In this document: in pieces, positions 32,933 to 45,461 of the stretch | Position numbering within the stretch: position 1 is the first letter of the stretch | How the letters are laid out: the number at the start of each line of letters is the position of its first letter | Assembly: GCA_027605045.1 (NCBI GenBank) | Contig: JAQFWX010000095.1 | Location: 184,508-248,507 of the forward strand | DNA: 64,000 nt | DNA from: Phallus indusiatus | Lineage: Eukaryota > Basidiomycota > Agaricomycetes > Phallales > Phallaceae | Reading direction: 5' to 3' | Made by a program: the position numbers and the translations under genes | Notes under the pieces: model-generated | The model's input: the letters and a program-made list of their open reading frames with translations, nothing else | Databases searched by the model: none | Told to the model about the DNA's origin: nothing

Positions 32933-34934
32933 TTACATGTTTGACTGACTACTTTTTCTCCATCCTATACTCTCAAGAAGAAAAGTTAAACAACCAGCCA
33001 CAGACATTATAATCCACAAAATATAAATAAAAGCTTTACCCTTCCAAGTGGAAACATCCATCTCCGCAGAGCGATTGCTAGCATTCACCCACCCAAAAGC
33101 TCTCGGTAACATTTCAGATTCGAATTTTTCACTTGTGAGTTGTACCAATTGGCAAATCTCTTCCGGACTTGCATTTTGAAAAGATCGGGCGAGGTTGGCA
33201 ATAAAAGGAAGTAAATCTGCCGCGTCACGAAGAGCCTAAAAGAAGGTTATTTCCAATTTCCAACGGGTTTTATAGAAACACGTAAGATGAAGAAAAAGAA
33301 AATGGAGAAAATGACGAACCTGATTTGCGCCCATTCCTCGACCAGCTGGGTTCGTAAATCAGCACCAAAAGAAAGAATACTAAAAAGGGGGGAAAAAGGA
33401 AATCTCATGAAATCTCACGTGTCATTGGATGCATGCTATCGCCAATAAGAAACACGCGGGGGTGACCGCCGTTTTTTCCGATCCATCGCTGCGCAAGTTC
33501 TCGCCAGTTATGCGGTGGCTGAACGCTCGTTTCCATTTCCGCCGTCAGCCGCACTGTATCAACAGGGCCAATGTCGAGAATGTCAATTATTGATTGGTGG
33601 ATACCTTTAGAGCGCATGAGTTCTTTCGCATGATTTCGCTGCGCCGTTTTTAAGTCTATGTCGCTGGCACTGTTAAATCGGGGTGATATATGACCAGGAA
33701 ACGATATAGCCCAGTAAATATGTGGCTGTGAAAGTGATATGGAAACTATCAGCAAAATTATTAGTGGTAAACGGATTGATTCTCTTACATCTTGATAATA
33801 TGGCTTATCTAAGACCGTCGTTAAATCACCTGGGTCTTCTGTGCGATACGTGGATATAAAACCGAAAATTCCTGACCCGAAGAAACTCTAAAATAGATAA
33901 AATTATCATGAGAAGCTAAACCTCGCCGCGACCAAAAAAAAACAAAACCAAAAACAGAAACCACGTTGACTTACGACAGCGCCATCATTTTGCAAGACGG
34001 GTGGTAATTTGGCTAGGACAACGTCATTTACGGGGCCACGAGACGCGATGTGGTAACCGCCATGTACATGCGTCCGATTATTCAAGCCCATTTGATCGGC
34101 AATCTGAAGAGGGATGCAAGCAACAATAATGAAACCAGTTTGATAAATATATCTATGGAGCAGAAATTTCTCACATTACTTTTCGACCCATCAGCAGCAA
34201 CCAGAACATCTCCCAACTCGAATGTACCATCATCGAAAAATATTTTTACATGTTCACCTTCTTGGTCATAAACAATATCGTAAGCGACAACTCGTCTTGA
34301 GAATCGTATAGCGTTTGAGGCGACGACTTTTCGTAAAAGGAAGGTACGCAGGACACCACGAGACATGGCTCTTGCTTTTGCATATATTCTAAACGAAGAG
34401 AAGCGAAGTAAAGGCTCGGCGGTTTTTGGATCTATCAGTGTCGGAGCCTCGGGTACACCTGTTGCCATAATCATAGCATTCAGTTTATAGTTGTGGGTGA
34501 ATCTCGCAAAAAAGGAAAACCATACCTGCTCCATATCTGCACTTGAGCTCAGCATAGGTGACGTCGTCCAAACACTCTCTGAGACTTGAGATGCCGTCTT
34601 GAGCGAGCTGCGAACAATAGATGGGGGGATTTAATTGAATTGGCGACTCAATTTGATTGAAGACTGACTGACACGAATCTGGTAGCCCCCACGCTCTCTC
34701 AAATACTCGGCTTGATCTTTTTCGAAGACTGTAACTTCGAGAGGTAGGAAAGGAGCGGCATTGAGCAGACCGTTCGCAAGAGTCAAACCACCTGAAATGA
34801 AACAACATTGAGCCCTAGTTTATGCCTGATCTGTCATCATAGTAACGAGTCGTACTGAGACCACCGCCAACAACGAGCACTCGCAGACGTCTCGGAAGGG
34901 TTGAACCTAACGTCGACGACGAATCCGACTGCAT
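32933..34934 (-). CDS. FAD-dependent monooxygenase with C-terminal membrane anchor
   Basis: This is a group A flavoprotein monooxygenase, the salicylate-hydroxylase-like class. Substrate is unknown. Exon 1 (34934-34859) ends in LRVLVVGGG, and exon 2 continues GLTLANGLLNAAP ... EVTVFEKDQAEYLRERGGYQ, giving the GxGxxG dinucleotide fold. The GDVLVAADGSKS segment (near 34200) is the DG motif, and RVFLIGDSMHPMTR (near 33430) is the GD motif that binds the FAD ribityl chain. The last exon ends with a hydrophobic helix (FIYILWIIMSVAGCLTFLLE) and a short basic tail, suggesting attachment to a membrane. About seven exons. It converges with Iba57 and is divergent from Bye1. Confidence 0.8.
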
Positions 34935-35420
34935 GTCGAGCTAAGACGGAACGGGAACAAGAGAAAGAGAAAGAAGGGAAGATAGCTCGTTCGTGTTAAA
35001 AATGCTAAGATTTCTCATTGCCTTTATCGGGAAGCGCTGGACTTCCAACAAGCGTCATGAGTTTTTGAAAAAATCAGTGACAGGACGGTGACAACTGGTG
35101 ACGCGGGTGACGGGATTTCCGACGCGTCGGAGATTAGCGCAAAAGTAAATTAGCTAATAAACAGCGTCACACCTCTGTCACACTTGCGACCTGGACCCCT
35201 TACCTGACTCAAGCCGTGGCGGCTGGTCTCGGCTGGACAGGTCAGGTGGGAGTGGCAGTGGCAATCTTGTGACAGGCGTGACGAGCCCAATTTCTTTTTT
35301 CCTTCGCTCTCGACTCATCGCCGAATCTTGTGAAACATTTTCTTGACGCGCAGAACGACAACACACAGAGAGAGGGAGACATACACACGACTTTCTTGAC
35401 TTTTTAACTTTTGCTCATCA
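34935..35420. promoter_or_regulatory. Bidirectional promoter with clustered GTGAC/GTCAC motifs
   Basis: Between the monooxygenase and Bye1 starts there are about eight copies of GTGAC or its complement within 35080-35280, several spaced 10-11 bases apart (35086-35110). An ACGCGT lies at 35122-35127. A weaker cluster of the same pentamer lies upstream of the gene at 53766-54475. The factor that would read it is unknown. Confidence 0.35.
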
Positions 35421-38400
35421 ATGTCATCGCGGGTCACCCGTAGTGGTAATGGCGGCGGCCGCAGGCTGTCATCTGTATCTGCTACCACAACGCGCTCAAA
35501 AACCGCCACCTCCCAGTCACAGGCACTTAGTTCTCGACAAGATCCCCCTGCCTCCCGCGGCAAAAGGAACGCCTCTTTAGGTAAAGCTCAGGATGTGTGG
35601 TGTACCTGCAGACAACCAGACAACGGGACGCCAATGATAAGGTGTGAATCGTGTACAGACTGGTGAATACAACTTCCATTTCAAACTTCGATTTCTCTGA
35701 CCGTCTATGTCCATAGGTTCCATTTTTCTTGTATTCAACTACCCGAGCGTGATGCGGAGGACATTCGTAAGTTTACTACTTCTCTCATCGTCTCTTTGGT
35801 TTTGATATTTACTTCCCTTTGATCCAGAGGTGTACATATGCGACGCATGTCACGACAAAACTAAACTAAAAACAGTCTGTGAGTTTACGCTTCCTCCCTA
35901 TGTTTCCCTTTTGGTATACAATATTCCATCGTACGATTGTTTATCTACTCTCTTCTACGAGCACGGATGACTCATTTATCCATCGCCAATGAATCGACTC
36001 TCCGTGAGATTTGGTGATCAAATGCCCTATTTGGTGCACTTTCATCTCCTCCGTCATATCGGCTTAACAGCTGCGTGGTGCACTTAAGAAAGTCCCCGTT
36101 CTATGATTGTCTTTTGAGAGCAGTGCATTGAGTATGCAGAAGAGCAAACAACGATGACGATCGATACTGGTGGATAATACAATGTCACTGTCATTTTTTT
36201 TCTCTTGAGAAATTTTTGCATGAGTTACCGCCATCCATAGTAGTTCTATTGTCTCATAAAATTTGATGCCATTGCTTGTTCCTTTTTTTATTGTGTGAAC
36301 TCTCATGTACTAACACAGCTTTTTCTAACATCTAGATGAATGGGAAGGACCTGAGACCATCCAGAGAGTACGACAATTACTTCGCGATAAAAACCGCCAA
36401 ACGAAATCTGCTACTCCACGTCGAAAGTCTCGAAGCGCCAGCGAAATTCCGCCGGACACCCCGGTAGCAGAAGCGGAAGACGATGATGACGACGATGGGG
36501 TTGCAAGTGGGGATGATTATAAGGAAGAGGCAGATGAGGAGGTAAAAAGTCGGAGCAAGGGAGGGAATCGGGTACGTCATTACTTCTACCAGATCGGTGC
36601 TCTTATCGTTTTAATAACACACTCCTCACCTAGATCGCATCATCAGATGAGGACGATAAAGATAGCGACGACGACGACGGACCCTCGCACCGTAGTTCCC
36701 GTGTCAAGCGGAAACGTAGTAGGAAGGAGGCCCCACCACGCAAACGCATACGTAAAACAGCTACGCCTGAAGTTTCAGACGACGATGAGACAGCTGAGGA
36801 AGGGCTTCGCCGACTAAAGAGAAAATCTTCACAACCCCAGGACCACTCTGAGGCTGCACTGGATGCAACTCGCAAATATTGTTTGTCGAAATTACAAGAA
36901 GTCTTAACTCCCATGTTTTTGGAATTCGCCAAATATACGACAGACGATGATACCACTAACGAGGTTCCAGAGCCCCCAGAGCTAACTGAAGAGGAAAAAC
37001 AGGCCGCCGAAGAGAAAGCGCTCAAATATACTCATGAGCTGGAAAGATGTCTATATGACATATATGGAGAGATTGATAAAAGTGGTCAAAAAGCTGCTGT
37101 TGGAAAGTATAAGTAGGTGTCTTCTTTTCCAAAATAAAGACCGCGACAGCTGACATTATCCTTGACAGAGATCGATTCCGTATGCTTACCTTTAACTTAT
37201 CCCAAAAGGACCGATACCATCTACGTAAATCTATTGGAACAAATTCACTCCCGGAGATTGAATTATCAAAAATGTCTAGCGTTGATCTCGCGAATGAGAC
37301 AATTAAACAACGGGTTGAAGCCGCTAACCGAGAATCGTTACAACATTCAATCTTGACGGAGCGACCTACCTTGCCTCGAGCAAAGATGACCCATAAAGGG
37401 GAAGAGATAATTGAAGATATCGAAGGTTTCGACATCGGCAAACAGTTTCGAGAAGAGGAGTTACTGGAACGGGAAAGAGAGCGAGAAAAGGCGTCTAGGG
37501 AGAAGACCAAAGCCGTATCTATCTCACCCGTTTCTCCTGTCCGACAGTCGTTTGGTCCGCAAGATATTTTGGCTCAACAGCATACTGCTGCTTCTCAGAT
37601 GGCTGCTCATGCTTTGGCGGTGCAAACTGCTAACCTTGCACAAACACACGCGAAAGTCGATACGCCCACAGAGCCTAGCTTTAGATTGGACGATCTCATT
37701 GCGATTGACCTCCCTGACTCTCCAAATCAAGGTCCTACTGAATTACCCGTTACTGACGAAGTCCCTTCCATTGAGGAGAAAGTTCACAAAGAGTCTTCTG
37801 CAGAAGCTCAGACTGAGCAGCAGGAGACCATGTCACCAACAGCGGCGTTTGATCTCAAAAATGTCTGGTCTGGTAATGAAAGCACACCACAAGAGTCCTC
37901 GGGTTCCCCTATCGTTTCAGCAAGGCCTAATGAAGGAAATGATCTCCCGAACGTAGATATTGACTTAGGTACTACTGCAACTCACGATGAAGACTTTGAT
38001 ATGTTTTTGGCTGAAACTGAACCGCCGCCACCCCCGACTGCGACCGCACCTGTGCTCAGCGAGCCGGAGCGTGAGCAAGCAGCTTTTGAGAGTATACCAA
38101 TTATCTGGAACGGAAACGTAAGCTTCATTTCGCTTATAATTAATATGTTATCGTTGTCGTGCTGATTCAACGTGGCCTGAATTTTTTTTCAGATTCTCAT
38201 GCCAGACTCAGAGCAATGTCCCAAAGTGCAGGCCCGACAAGTTGGTGGAAGACCGATTGATTCACATTCATCTCAATGGAGCATATTATTTCCAACTACC
38301 CCTTCTCATCAGTTACGAATTGAAGGAAGAGTACCTGTTAATGATTCCGCCAAATATATAACGCAGAATAGATTGAATGTTTCGCGTGAATTAGTTGTGG

Positions 38401-39357
38401 TTGCTTTCACACCTGCGGATGAACTTCGTAAAGAGTACGATGAATTGCTGTCCATTCTCATCAGCAGAGGGTAAGTTTGATATTATTGCGGGTTTTACCA
38501 TGCACTCGTTCATATTTCTTTTCTTCAGACGTCATGCGGTGATTCATCCATGGGGGTCGCGGCCAAGTCCTGATGCACCAGGGAAGGAACTATACCTCGT
38601 TCCAATTGTCCCAAAGCAACCTCTCCCGGACTATGTGGAATTGCTGGACCTCACACAGTTTCCAAAACAGTCAGACGAAAACAGATTACTGGGTGTTTTT
38701 ATTCTGAACAAGGGTAAATTCCCGGCTCCAGCAGCAGCAGCATACACTCAACCTCTCCCCCCACTACCGCCATCCGGACTACCACTTCCACATACAGTGC
38801 CTAGTCTATTAACGAATTTGACTTCTACACTACCTCCACCTATTCCGCCAATTCCATCAGTCCTTCCGAATGTCAATCAAAACCAGCCCCTCAATCCAGA
38901 TCTAGTTTCCAAACTCTCAGCAGAACAAATCGAATCACTCCTCCAAAGTGTTCTCGCCAACAATAACGGCAGTCTTCCAACTTCTTTACCAATGTCTACT
39001 CCAGCTATTCCAACACCAACACCGTTTGTCCCTCTGCCTACCTCAATTGCTAATTTATTGCAATCCCATCAAGCCATCGTTCATCCTTCTCCACCATATC
39101 CTTATTCTCCAACCCAGCATCAAGGTCCACCGCCTAATACACATCCCAATTCATTCAACTTTGGTCCGCGTGGGGATCCAACCTCAGAAAGAGATAGATC
39201 CGCCCCTCCGTATGAAAGGCGTAATGATCGAAATGAGAGGGGACGTGGACGTGGTAGAGGATTTGAGAAGACGCGAGATGGCGGCTGGGCCGGCAGAGCG
39301 AGAGGTCGAGGTCGAGGTAACAATAACGGTGGTGGAGGACCAAATGCGTGGTTATGA
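35421..39357 (+). CDS. BYE1: Bye1-like transcription factor (PHD, TFIIS central, SPOC, RGG tail)
   Basis: This is a nuclear protein that binds RNA polymerase II and modified histone H3. Domains in order: a basic Ser/Thr-rich start, a PHD finger (WCTCRQPDNGTPMIRCESCT, then WFHFSC and CDACHD), then acidic and basic linkers. A TFIIS central domain follows (ELERCLYDIYGEIDKSGQK ... YKDRFRMLTFNLSQKDRYHL). Next is a long disordered region, then a SPOC domain (PIIWNGN, IEGRVPVNDSAKYI, RHAVIHPWGSRP). A Pro-rich stretch and a C-terminal Arg-Gly tail (GRGRGRGF, GRARGRGRG) close the protein. About nine exons are present. One intron (about 35879-36336) is roughly 450 bases, far longer than the rest, with a perfect TACTAAC branch site. 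The long exon at 37182-38117 also has a second open frame, which I take as shadow. Confidence 0.9.
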
Positions 39358-39674
39358 AAATCGACCCATCTTTGTTTCTCATTCTTCGTTTTCTTTTCTG
39401 ATTCATTTCACTTATCGTCTTTTTTACTTGTATCCCAACTCTTCTTATTCTCATTTCTGTATTCATGTGTATCATCATAACAACACCAGGGAAATCTAAC
39501 AAACAAGACATAATGTTATCAAAATTGAATTAACTGATATTAAGTAGCTAAGTTGGAAGATTCGTATAAGAAACTAATAAAGTTATTAATGAAGTCATAA
39601 CATATTGAACGTGGAAACAAGGGTAGTCATTAATCTCATAAGATTCTGTCTATCGACAAAAATTCGTTGCTCAG

Positions 39675-42600
39675 TCAGTCTTTTCTGGATGCAAGGCTTG
39701 CAAGAAGAGCTTCTATCCTCATTTGACCTTCTTCCAATCTTGCCAACCGTCTTTCAATTTCCAACGAGACGTGTGATTCCGACCTGTCCATGATTAACTC
39801 GCCTTCGCTCTCGAGCTGTGTAACCTTTTTCGGACCGTAAACATTTTTCGAAGGAGATTGACCGCCCGCAAAGGGAGAGGGAGATGATGTCTTCGTAGCA
39901 CCAGAAGCGGCACGGGCAACAACAGACGGCTTCTTTATAGGAAGTTTTCGGGAAGTAATAGGGCTTTGCTGTAAAAGCGGCGTTGTTGGAAATGCAGCTT
40001 CATCTTCGACAGGATTTTCTTCCACAGGCTGAACCGCACCGTTATAAGCCTGCGCCAAAGGGCTGATAGCGACATCTGGAAAACTCATCACTCGATGAGA
40101 TACAGCTCTGTGTCGTAGTAAAGACTCCGTGTCAGGTGGTGCACGACCAGCAGACGGGCGGCGGGCTACAGGCGTCGAGAAGTGGCGTAAAGGGCGCAAA
40201 TGAAGAGAAGGAGAAGTAGCGACAGGTCCGACAGCCTGACCGCTGTCAATTTGGATAGACGAAGTACGAGACTCTAGAGCATGTTCATTCTGCTCGTAAG
40301 CGATTTCATCTTCTACGTCGAAAACCTACACACACGATCAGTAAAAGTCTCCAAAAATGGATATATGATTTTTGGGATTACCGCATCAATCTCAGCCCCA
40401 GATCTCGAGAATCCTTCGAAGATAGCTATGGTTGCTTGTTAATAAGATCTGAATAAATGACACTTTAATACAAACTATACCTAATTTCCTCAATCCCTTT
40501 GGTAACGAATCCAAAAGTTCTTCGAGCGAGGACGTAATGTATTCGTAGAAGGTGGTAGCACCGGAAATATCCTTCCGTCTTTCGTAAAAGGAAATGCACA
40601 AAAGGATTGGAAAGCTCGTTACTCTGAAAAAATTCCTCTTTTAAACCGAAGTCCAGATGAAGAAGGGACCGGACTAACCGTATCATAAAGACGTTTACTT
40701 TATGAAACCACCGAGGACTGAGTATGTAAGACGCCGGAAACATGACGACGAGGGCGACAAGATTTAATGGTGGTTGATACGAGAATAAGACATCTGCTTT
40801 GACACCTTCGATGGTTGAAACTGCGCGGCGGTACATAGCCTAATAAGATTGGATTAACGCCAGATTATGAGAAATGTACGTTGCTTTTACTTCTGCTGCA
40901 GCATCTGAACTGATGTTTGAAAAGGTATATGATAGTATCTTTGTGACATTCGTATTAAATGGGAGTCTTTGGTCAACATTGAGATACACACCGAAACAAG
41001 AACTAGGACAGTATTTATTAGCGGGGTAAAGCCAACTGAGGCGATAACATACCTGTGAGGAGTAATGTATTACTGAGACACGCATAAGTTATCATCAAGA
41101 CTGGTCCATAGACTGGATGGAAGGTTGCGGCTTGGTTAAAACCGCTACTGTCTAAACCAAAGACTTGTAGTTATAAGTTAGCATAATGGCGCTCATATAG
41201 TACGAATAGTATCGTACATAAATCAAGCATCCACCATGCGATTTCGCTGTAATAAATCAACTAAACGACTCCAATAAAGATATGTTCCATACTACTTACC
41301 CAGGCCGGTATTGAGGGCCACTGCGACTAAGTCTGAAGAAAAAGTAGACTAAGGAAGGAATTGTTCGGACGGATCGGACTACTTACGTCCATAACGCGTA
41401 AAGAAAACTTTGTGATAATTAAAAACAAAGAGAATAAGTATCAGTCCGAAGTGATAATAATGAAAAATTTACCCAGCAAAGCAGAAAGCAGCAATTGTCA
41501 TAAGAACGGCAAACTCCACGAACATGGAACGAAGGGATCTTTAGATGGATGATTTAGCTCGAAGAAACTAGCTGTTAAGGAATGAGAAATTACAGGATCA
41601 TAAGATTATTTGACAAGGTGACAAAAGCAAGTCTATGACGGGACATAAGTTAGATATTGGCACTCATTCAATAATATAACCAAACCTTGGAAAGATCAAA
41701 CAAGCGGCTAGAGCTAAACAGTCCATTCCAGCCGCCAGGGCCCACGGATTCGTATACACGATGCCCCATAGTCGTAAAGCCAAGTACGCCGCATATATAG
41801 ATATGAATAGAACGTCAAACCCATTCCATGTTCCAGTGACATATACTTTCAAAAACAAAACTGAATGCCAAAGAGTTGTATAACTAATCAAACCAACTGA
41901 CCTCGTAGACCATGTTCCTGCATGCTGGCAATTTTATCTAAGGAAAACCCCAAAGCGAAAACCATGAATAAACCTTCGGGAACGTTGACATAGTCAATGG
42001 CACCAAATTCGAGTACGATGACGAATAATACGAAGAGAACAACGAAGCTATATACGAAGAATATAAGGGGAGAAATACAAAAGTTCTAGCAAAGCTTACT
42101 TGATATATTCGAGGATCGAGCGGATAGCTGGGACCTTGAGACGGTAGTGATCCAACAAGGGAGCAACGTGGGGGTTGTATATGTGGACCGGTGTGCGCTT
42201 GTAAGTCTAGTAGTACAAAATCAGAAGAGCAACGGCGAGTAAACATGATATTCATACGTCAGAAAGAATAGAGTGAGAACTGTCCGCTTGGTATACACAT
42301 TTACCACTATACCATACCATAAGCAGACACTCAACTGTGTTATTGAGTAGCTCAGGCTTACCACCAGATCGCGTCAATGACCTTTTGACAAGGGGAACTC
42401 TTGATGAATCTTTTCGCTTTCCCTAGGATGGCCATCTCTATAGCGTTGCCAGCGCTATCGTCCGGGTCCATGTTTTCCTCTTCGTCGGCACGTTTCAATA
42501 CTTCGGGTCTTGCACCGGCAAAAAGTGGCCAACTTGTGGTTAGAACGGTCGTCAGCTCAAGCATATTATCTGCATGTATACGCATTGCCCTGATAGCTAA

Positions 42601-43114
42601 AATTTCACACAGTGCAGCCCTTGACCGTGATAGAGCTGCTATGGAAAAGGAGTCGTCCCGGAGAAAGTGTACTCGGTTAATTAGGTAACAAAACACGATT
42701 GATAAATTTCCTTCGCGCTGTAGTTTGATATATTTATCCTCCAAGGGTTTCACAAGACGATATGTGAGCTCCGGGCTTAAAAGCTAAAAGCAACGGAATA
42801 AGCACTAAAATTAGCTTCGGAGAGGGATCGAACTACCGCTTCATAAGTCAGTGGATTGTCTGGACTCAGAGTATATCAGTTATACAGACGATAGACTAGT
42901 TTTACAAATCGTACCGACGTATAACTAAGTTCCAATTAGTTTTGCTGATGCGACAAAGGGTGTAAAGACCTACTATGACGTCCTGTCGAATCGAATGAAT
43001 TACCGGATAAACCTGGGTGTTTTCTATTTCTTCAATACCCAGTAACGGGGTCATTTCCTCTCTTGTCGCTCCATGTCGCGTTCCCATGAAGAGTCTCAGT
43101 TGAAAGAGTTGCAA
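39675..43114 (-). CDS. YVC1: Vacuolar TRP-type calcium channel Yvc1
   Basis: This is a six-helix cation channel that releases Ca2+ from the vacuole in yeast. Cytosolic N-terminal part: QVYPVIHSIRQDVI, a tiny exon with DNPLTYEA, then ELTYRLVKPLEDKY, VFCYLINRVHFLRD and ATLTTS-like WPLFAG. The membrane part spans about 42250-40850 and includes GTWNGFDVLFISIYAAYLAL and DCLALAACLIFPRFGYI. After the pore region come AAAEVKATY, RRAVSTIEGVKADVLFSYQP and YILSPRWFHKVNVFMIRL. The tail is long, Ser/Pro-rich, with a closing coiled coil (EIERRLARLEEGQMRIEALL). About 15 exons. The start could be 43114 or the Met nine codons in. It is divergent from Prp4. Confidence 0.85.
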
Positions 43115-43371
43115 CAGCTCAATGGTTCAATCGGAGATTGCACTTGGGGCCGTTTATGTAAATGAACGGGGTTGGACATCGAGGTTCATAACAAGAAAGT
43201 ATCAGTATAATGTTATCGTTAAACGCAGTATTTAGGTACCAAAATAATAATGAATAGTTTTGAGCGTGAATCAATGAGCTCAATTAGACAAGTGTATTTT
43301 TTGAAATTTGCGTCATTTGGCAACTTGGAAGGTCCCAAAATTGTCCGTGCTGAGGTAAGCCATGCAGTTTC

Positions 43372-45330
43372 ATGGCTGAACTCACTTTAGAAACACTCGT
43401 TGATGATGGCCAATATGCCTCGGAGCGTGCACGAATTGAGAACCAGGTGGTTTTGGATGAATTAGAGAGGAAGAAAAAAGCGCGAACAACAGCTGTTCCT
43501 ACCGATGACAACCGCGTCAAAGCTCGGCTTCGAGAGATCGGTGAACCCATTACATTGTTTGGTGAAAGAGTACGTTTCCTGTGCCAACGTTTTTTTTGGA
43601 AAATCGCGTAACATAACATTTTATTTAGGCTGCAGACCGTAGAGATCGTCTTATTTATGTCCTGTCGCAGATTAACGCAGCTCGTGGCGAGGATGGTGGG
43701 GAGGCAGAAAGCGAAGCCGAGAGTGAAGAGGAGGAGGTAATCGTAACTGTCGTAATTTGCGTTGACCTTGTCATATTCATATTTTCACAGAAACAAGAAG
43801 AATTCTACACCGAGGGTTCTCTAGAGCTTCTCGAGGCTCGCCGACGTATAGCAGAGTATTCTCTCCCGAGGTCCGCTTTTTTACGATGCCTATGCGCTTA
43901 TTAGAAGGTGCCTATGTGCTTATTCCTTTCTTATATCTGAACAGAGCTCAAAACCGTACCGCCCAACAGCGACAAGAACATTTAATGCCACTCAGCCAGA
44001 TACTAGATATACGTAAACAAGTATTTGCGCACATCAAGGTATGTAAATATAACCCTGCGAGATATTATTTTCATCATCAGAGCTTCACCCGTTTTCATAG
44101 AAATTTGCAAACATTGGATCTCAAATAGGTGATGAACGGCCTATTTCCCAAGTCCGCTTTTCACCCAATAGTCAATATCTTGCAACTGGCAGTTGGTCTG
44201 GCAACGTGAAAGTATGGAATATACCAAACTGCACACCTGTGACTACATTAAAAGGTACATATCAAGACTTGTAAAATATTCAAAAAAATTTGACGAATTG
44301 AAATAGGCCACACCGATCGTGTGGGTGGCGTGGCATGGCATCCTCAAGCTACATTGACGCAGTCCGAAGAAGCTGTGAACCTTGCAAGTGGCGGAGGTGA
44401 ATCAACCGTTATTTTATGGTCCCTCAAAAGGTCTGACTTACGCTGTTTTTTTTTCATTCCTCACGTTCTAACCCCTCTACAGTCAAACCCCATTGTCCAT
44501 CTTAAAAGGCCATGAAGATAGAGTATGTCGAATAGCCTTTCATCCTTCAGGGAATTATGTAGCAAGCGCCAGTTTTGACACGACATGGCGATTATGGGAC
44601 GTTGAAACCTCGACTGAACTTCTTTTACAAGAAGGTCACTCGAGAGAAGTATATGTTGTGGAGTGTCAAGATGACGGCGCACTCATTGCTTCGGGGTAAG
44701 TTGCTTCTTTATCTCGGATATTCAAGCTAACTGGTTTCTGCGATAGTGGTCTTGACGGTATCGGTCGTGTTTGGGACTTACGAACTGGGCGGACTGCGAT
44801 GGTTCTCGACGGACACGTGAATACAATTTTCTCTATTAATTTTTCCCCCAACGGGTACGCTTTGTTGTTATTTCCGAAGCAGGTCCATCGCTTATACTCT
44901 ATTAAAATACAGATATCAAATAGCTACTGGAGCGGGAGACGACACCATCCGAGTCTGGGATATGCGTTCTTTGAAGGCCTTGTACACTATTCCAGCACAC
45001 AAATCCAACGTTTCAGATGTACGCTTCGTTCGGCTGACATCAAATGAGACATCAATGCAAAATGGGCTTATGGAAGTGGATAACACAGAAGACATCAAAG
45101 CCAAAAAAAGTCATATTGCAGAGCTATACAAATCCGGTTTATATCTTGCTAGTGCAGGATATGACGGATATATCAAGCTCTGGAGCGCAGATGATTGGCA
45201 GCTGCAGCGCTCGATAGCTGTCGACGCGGGAAAGGTTATGTCGGTGGACCTATCTTCGGATGGCAAGTACATCGCCTCTGGATCGTGGAACCGTAGTTAT
45301 CAGCTGTTTTCGCCCGAGGATTCGATTTAG
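43372..45330 (+). CDS. PRP4: U4/U6 snRNP splicing factor Prp4 (WD40)
   Basis: This is a core protein of the U4/U6 and tri-snRNP particles. The N-terminus carries the Prp4 (PPI) element: [17 protein letters not shown], then [13 protein letters not shown] across an intron. An acidic stretch follows. Seven WD40 blades run from about 44135 to the end, for example [53 protein letters not shown] and [10 protein letters not shown]. The frame ends [11 protein letters not shown]. About eight short exons with standard introns. It converges with the MBF gene, 131 bases between stops. Confidence 0.95.
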
Positions 45331-45461
45331 CCAGAATACAGACCCAAAAAACGGACAAAGAGACAAGGGGATGAGGTCGTAACTGCTATCAGTACCATTA
45401 AATATTTCCTTCTCGAACCTATCATAATAAAGATTATGAAAAAATACAATAATCATTGGGG

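Noticed and set aside
37411..37956. Second long plus-strand open frame inside the Bye1 exon
   Set aside because: It is a shadow of the longer frame 37182-38117, which carries the TFIIS-domain end and leads into SPOC.
42815..42895. tRNA-like stretch (GGATCGAACT and CTTATGAA on the complement) on the minus strand
   Set aside because: The stems do not pair and no acceptor partner exists. The part CCACTGACTTATGAAGC is a small Yvc1 exon (DNPLTYEA) and the rest is intron.
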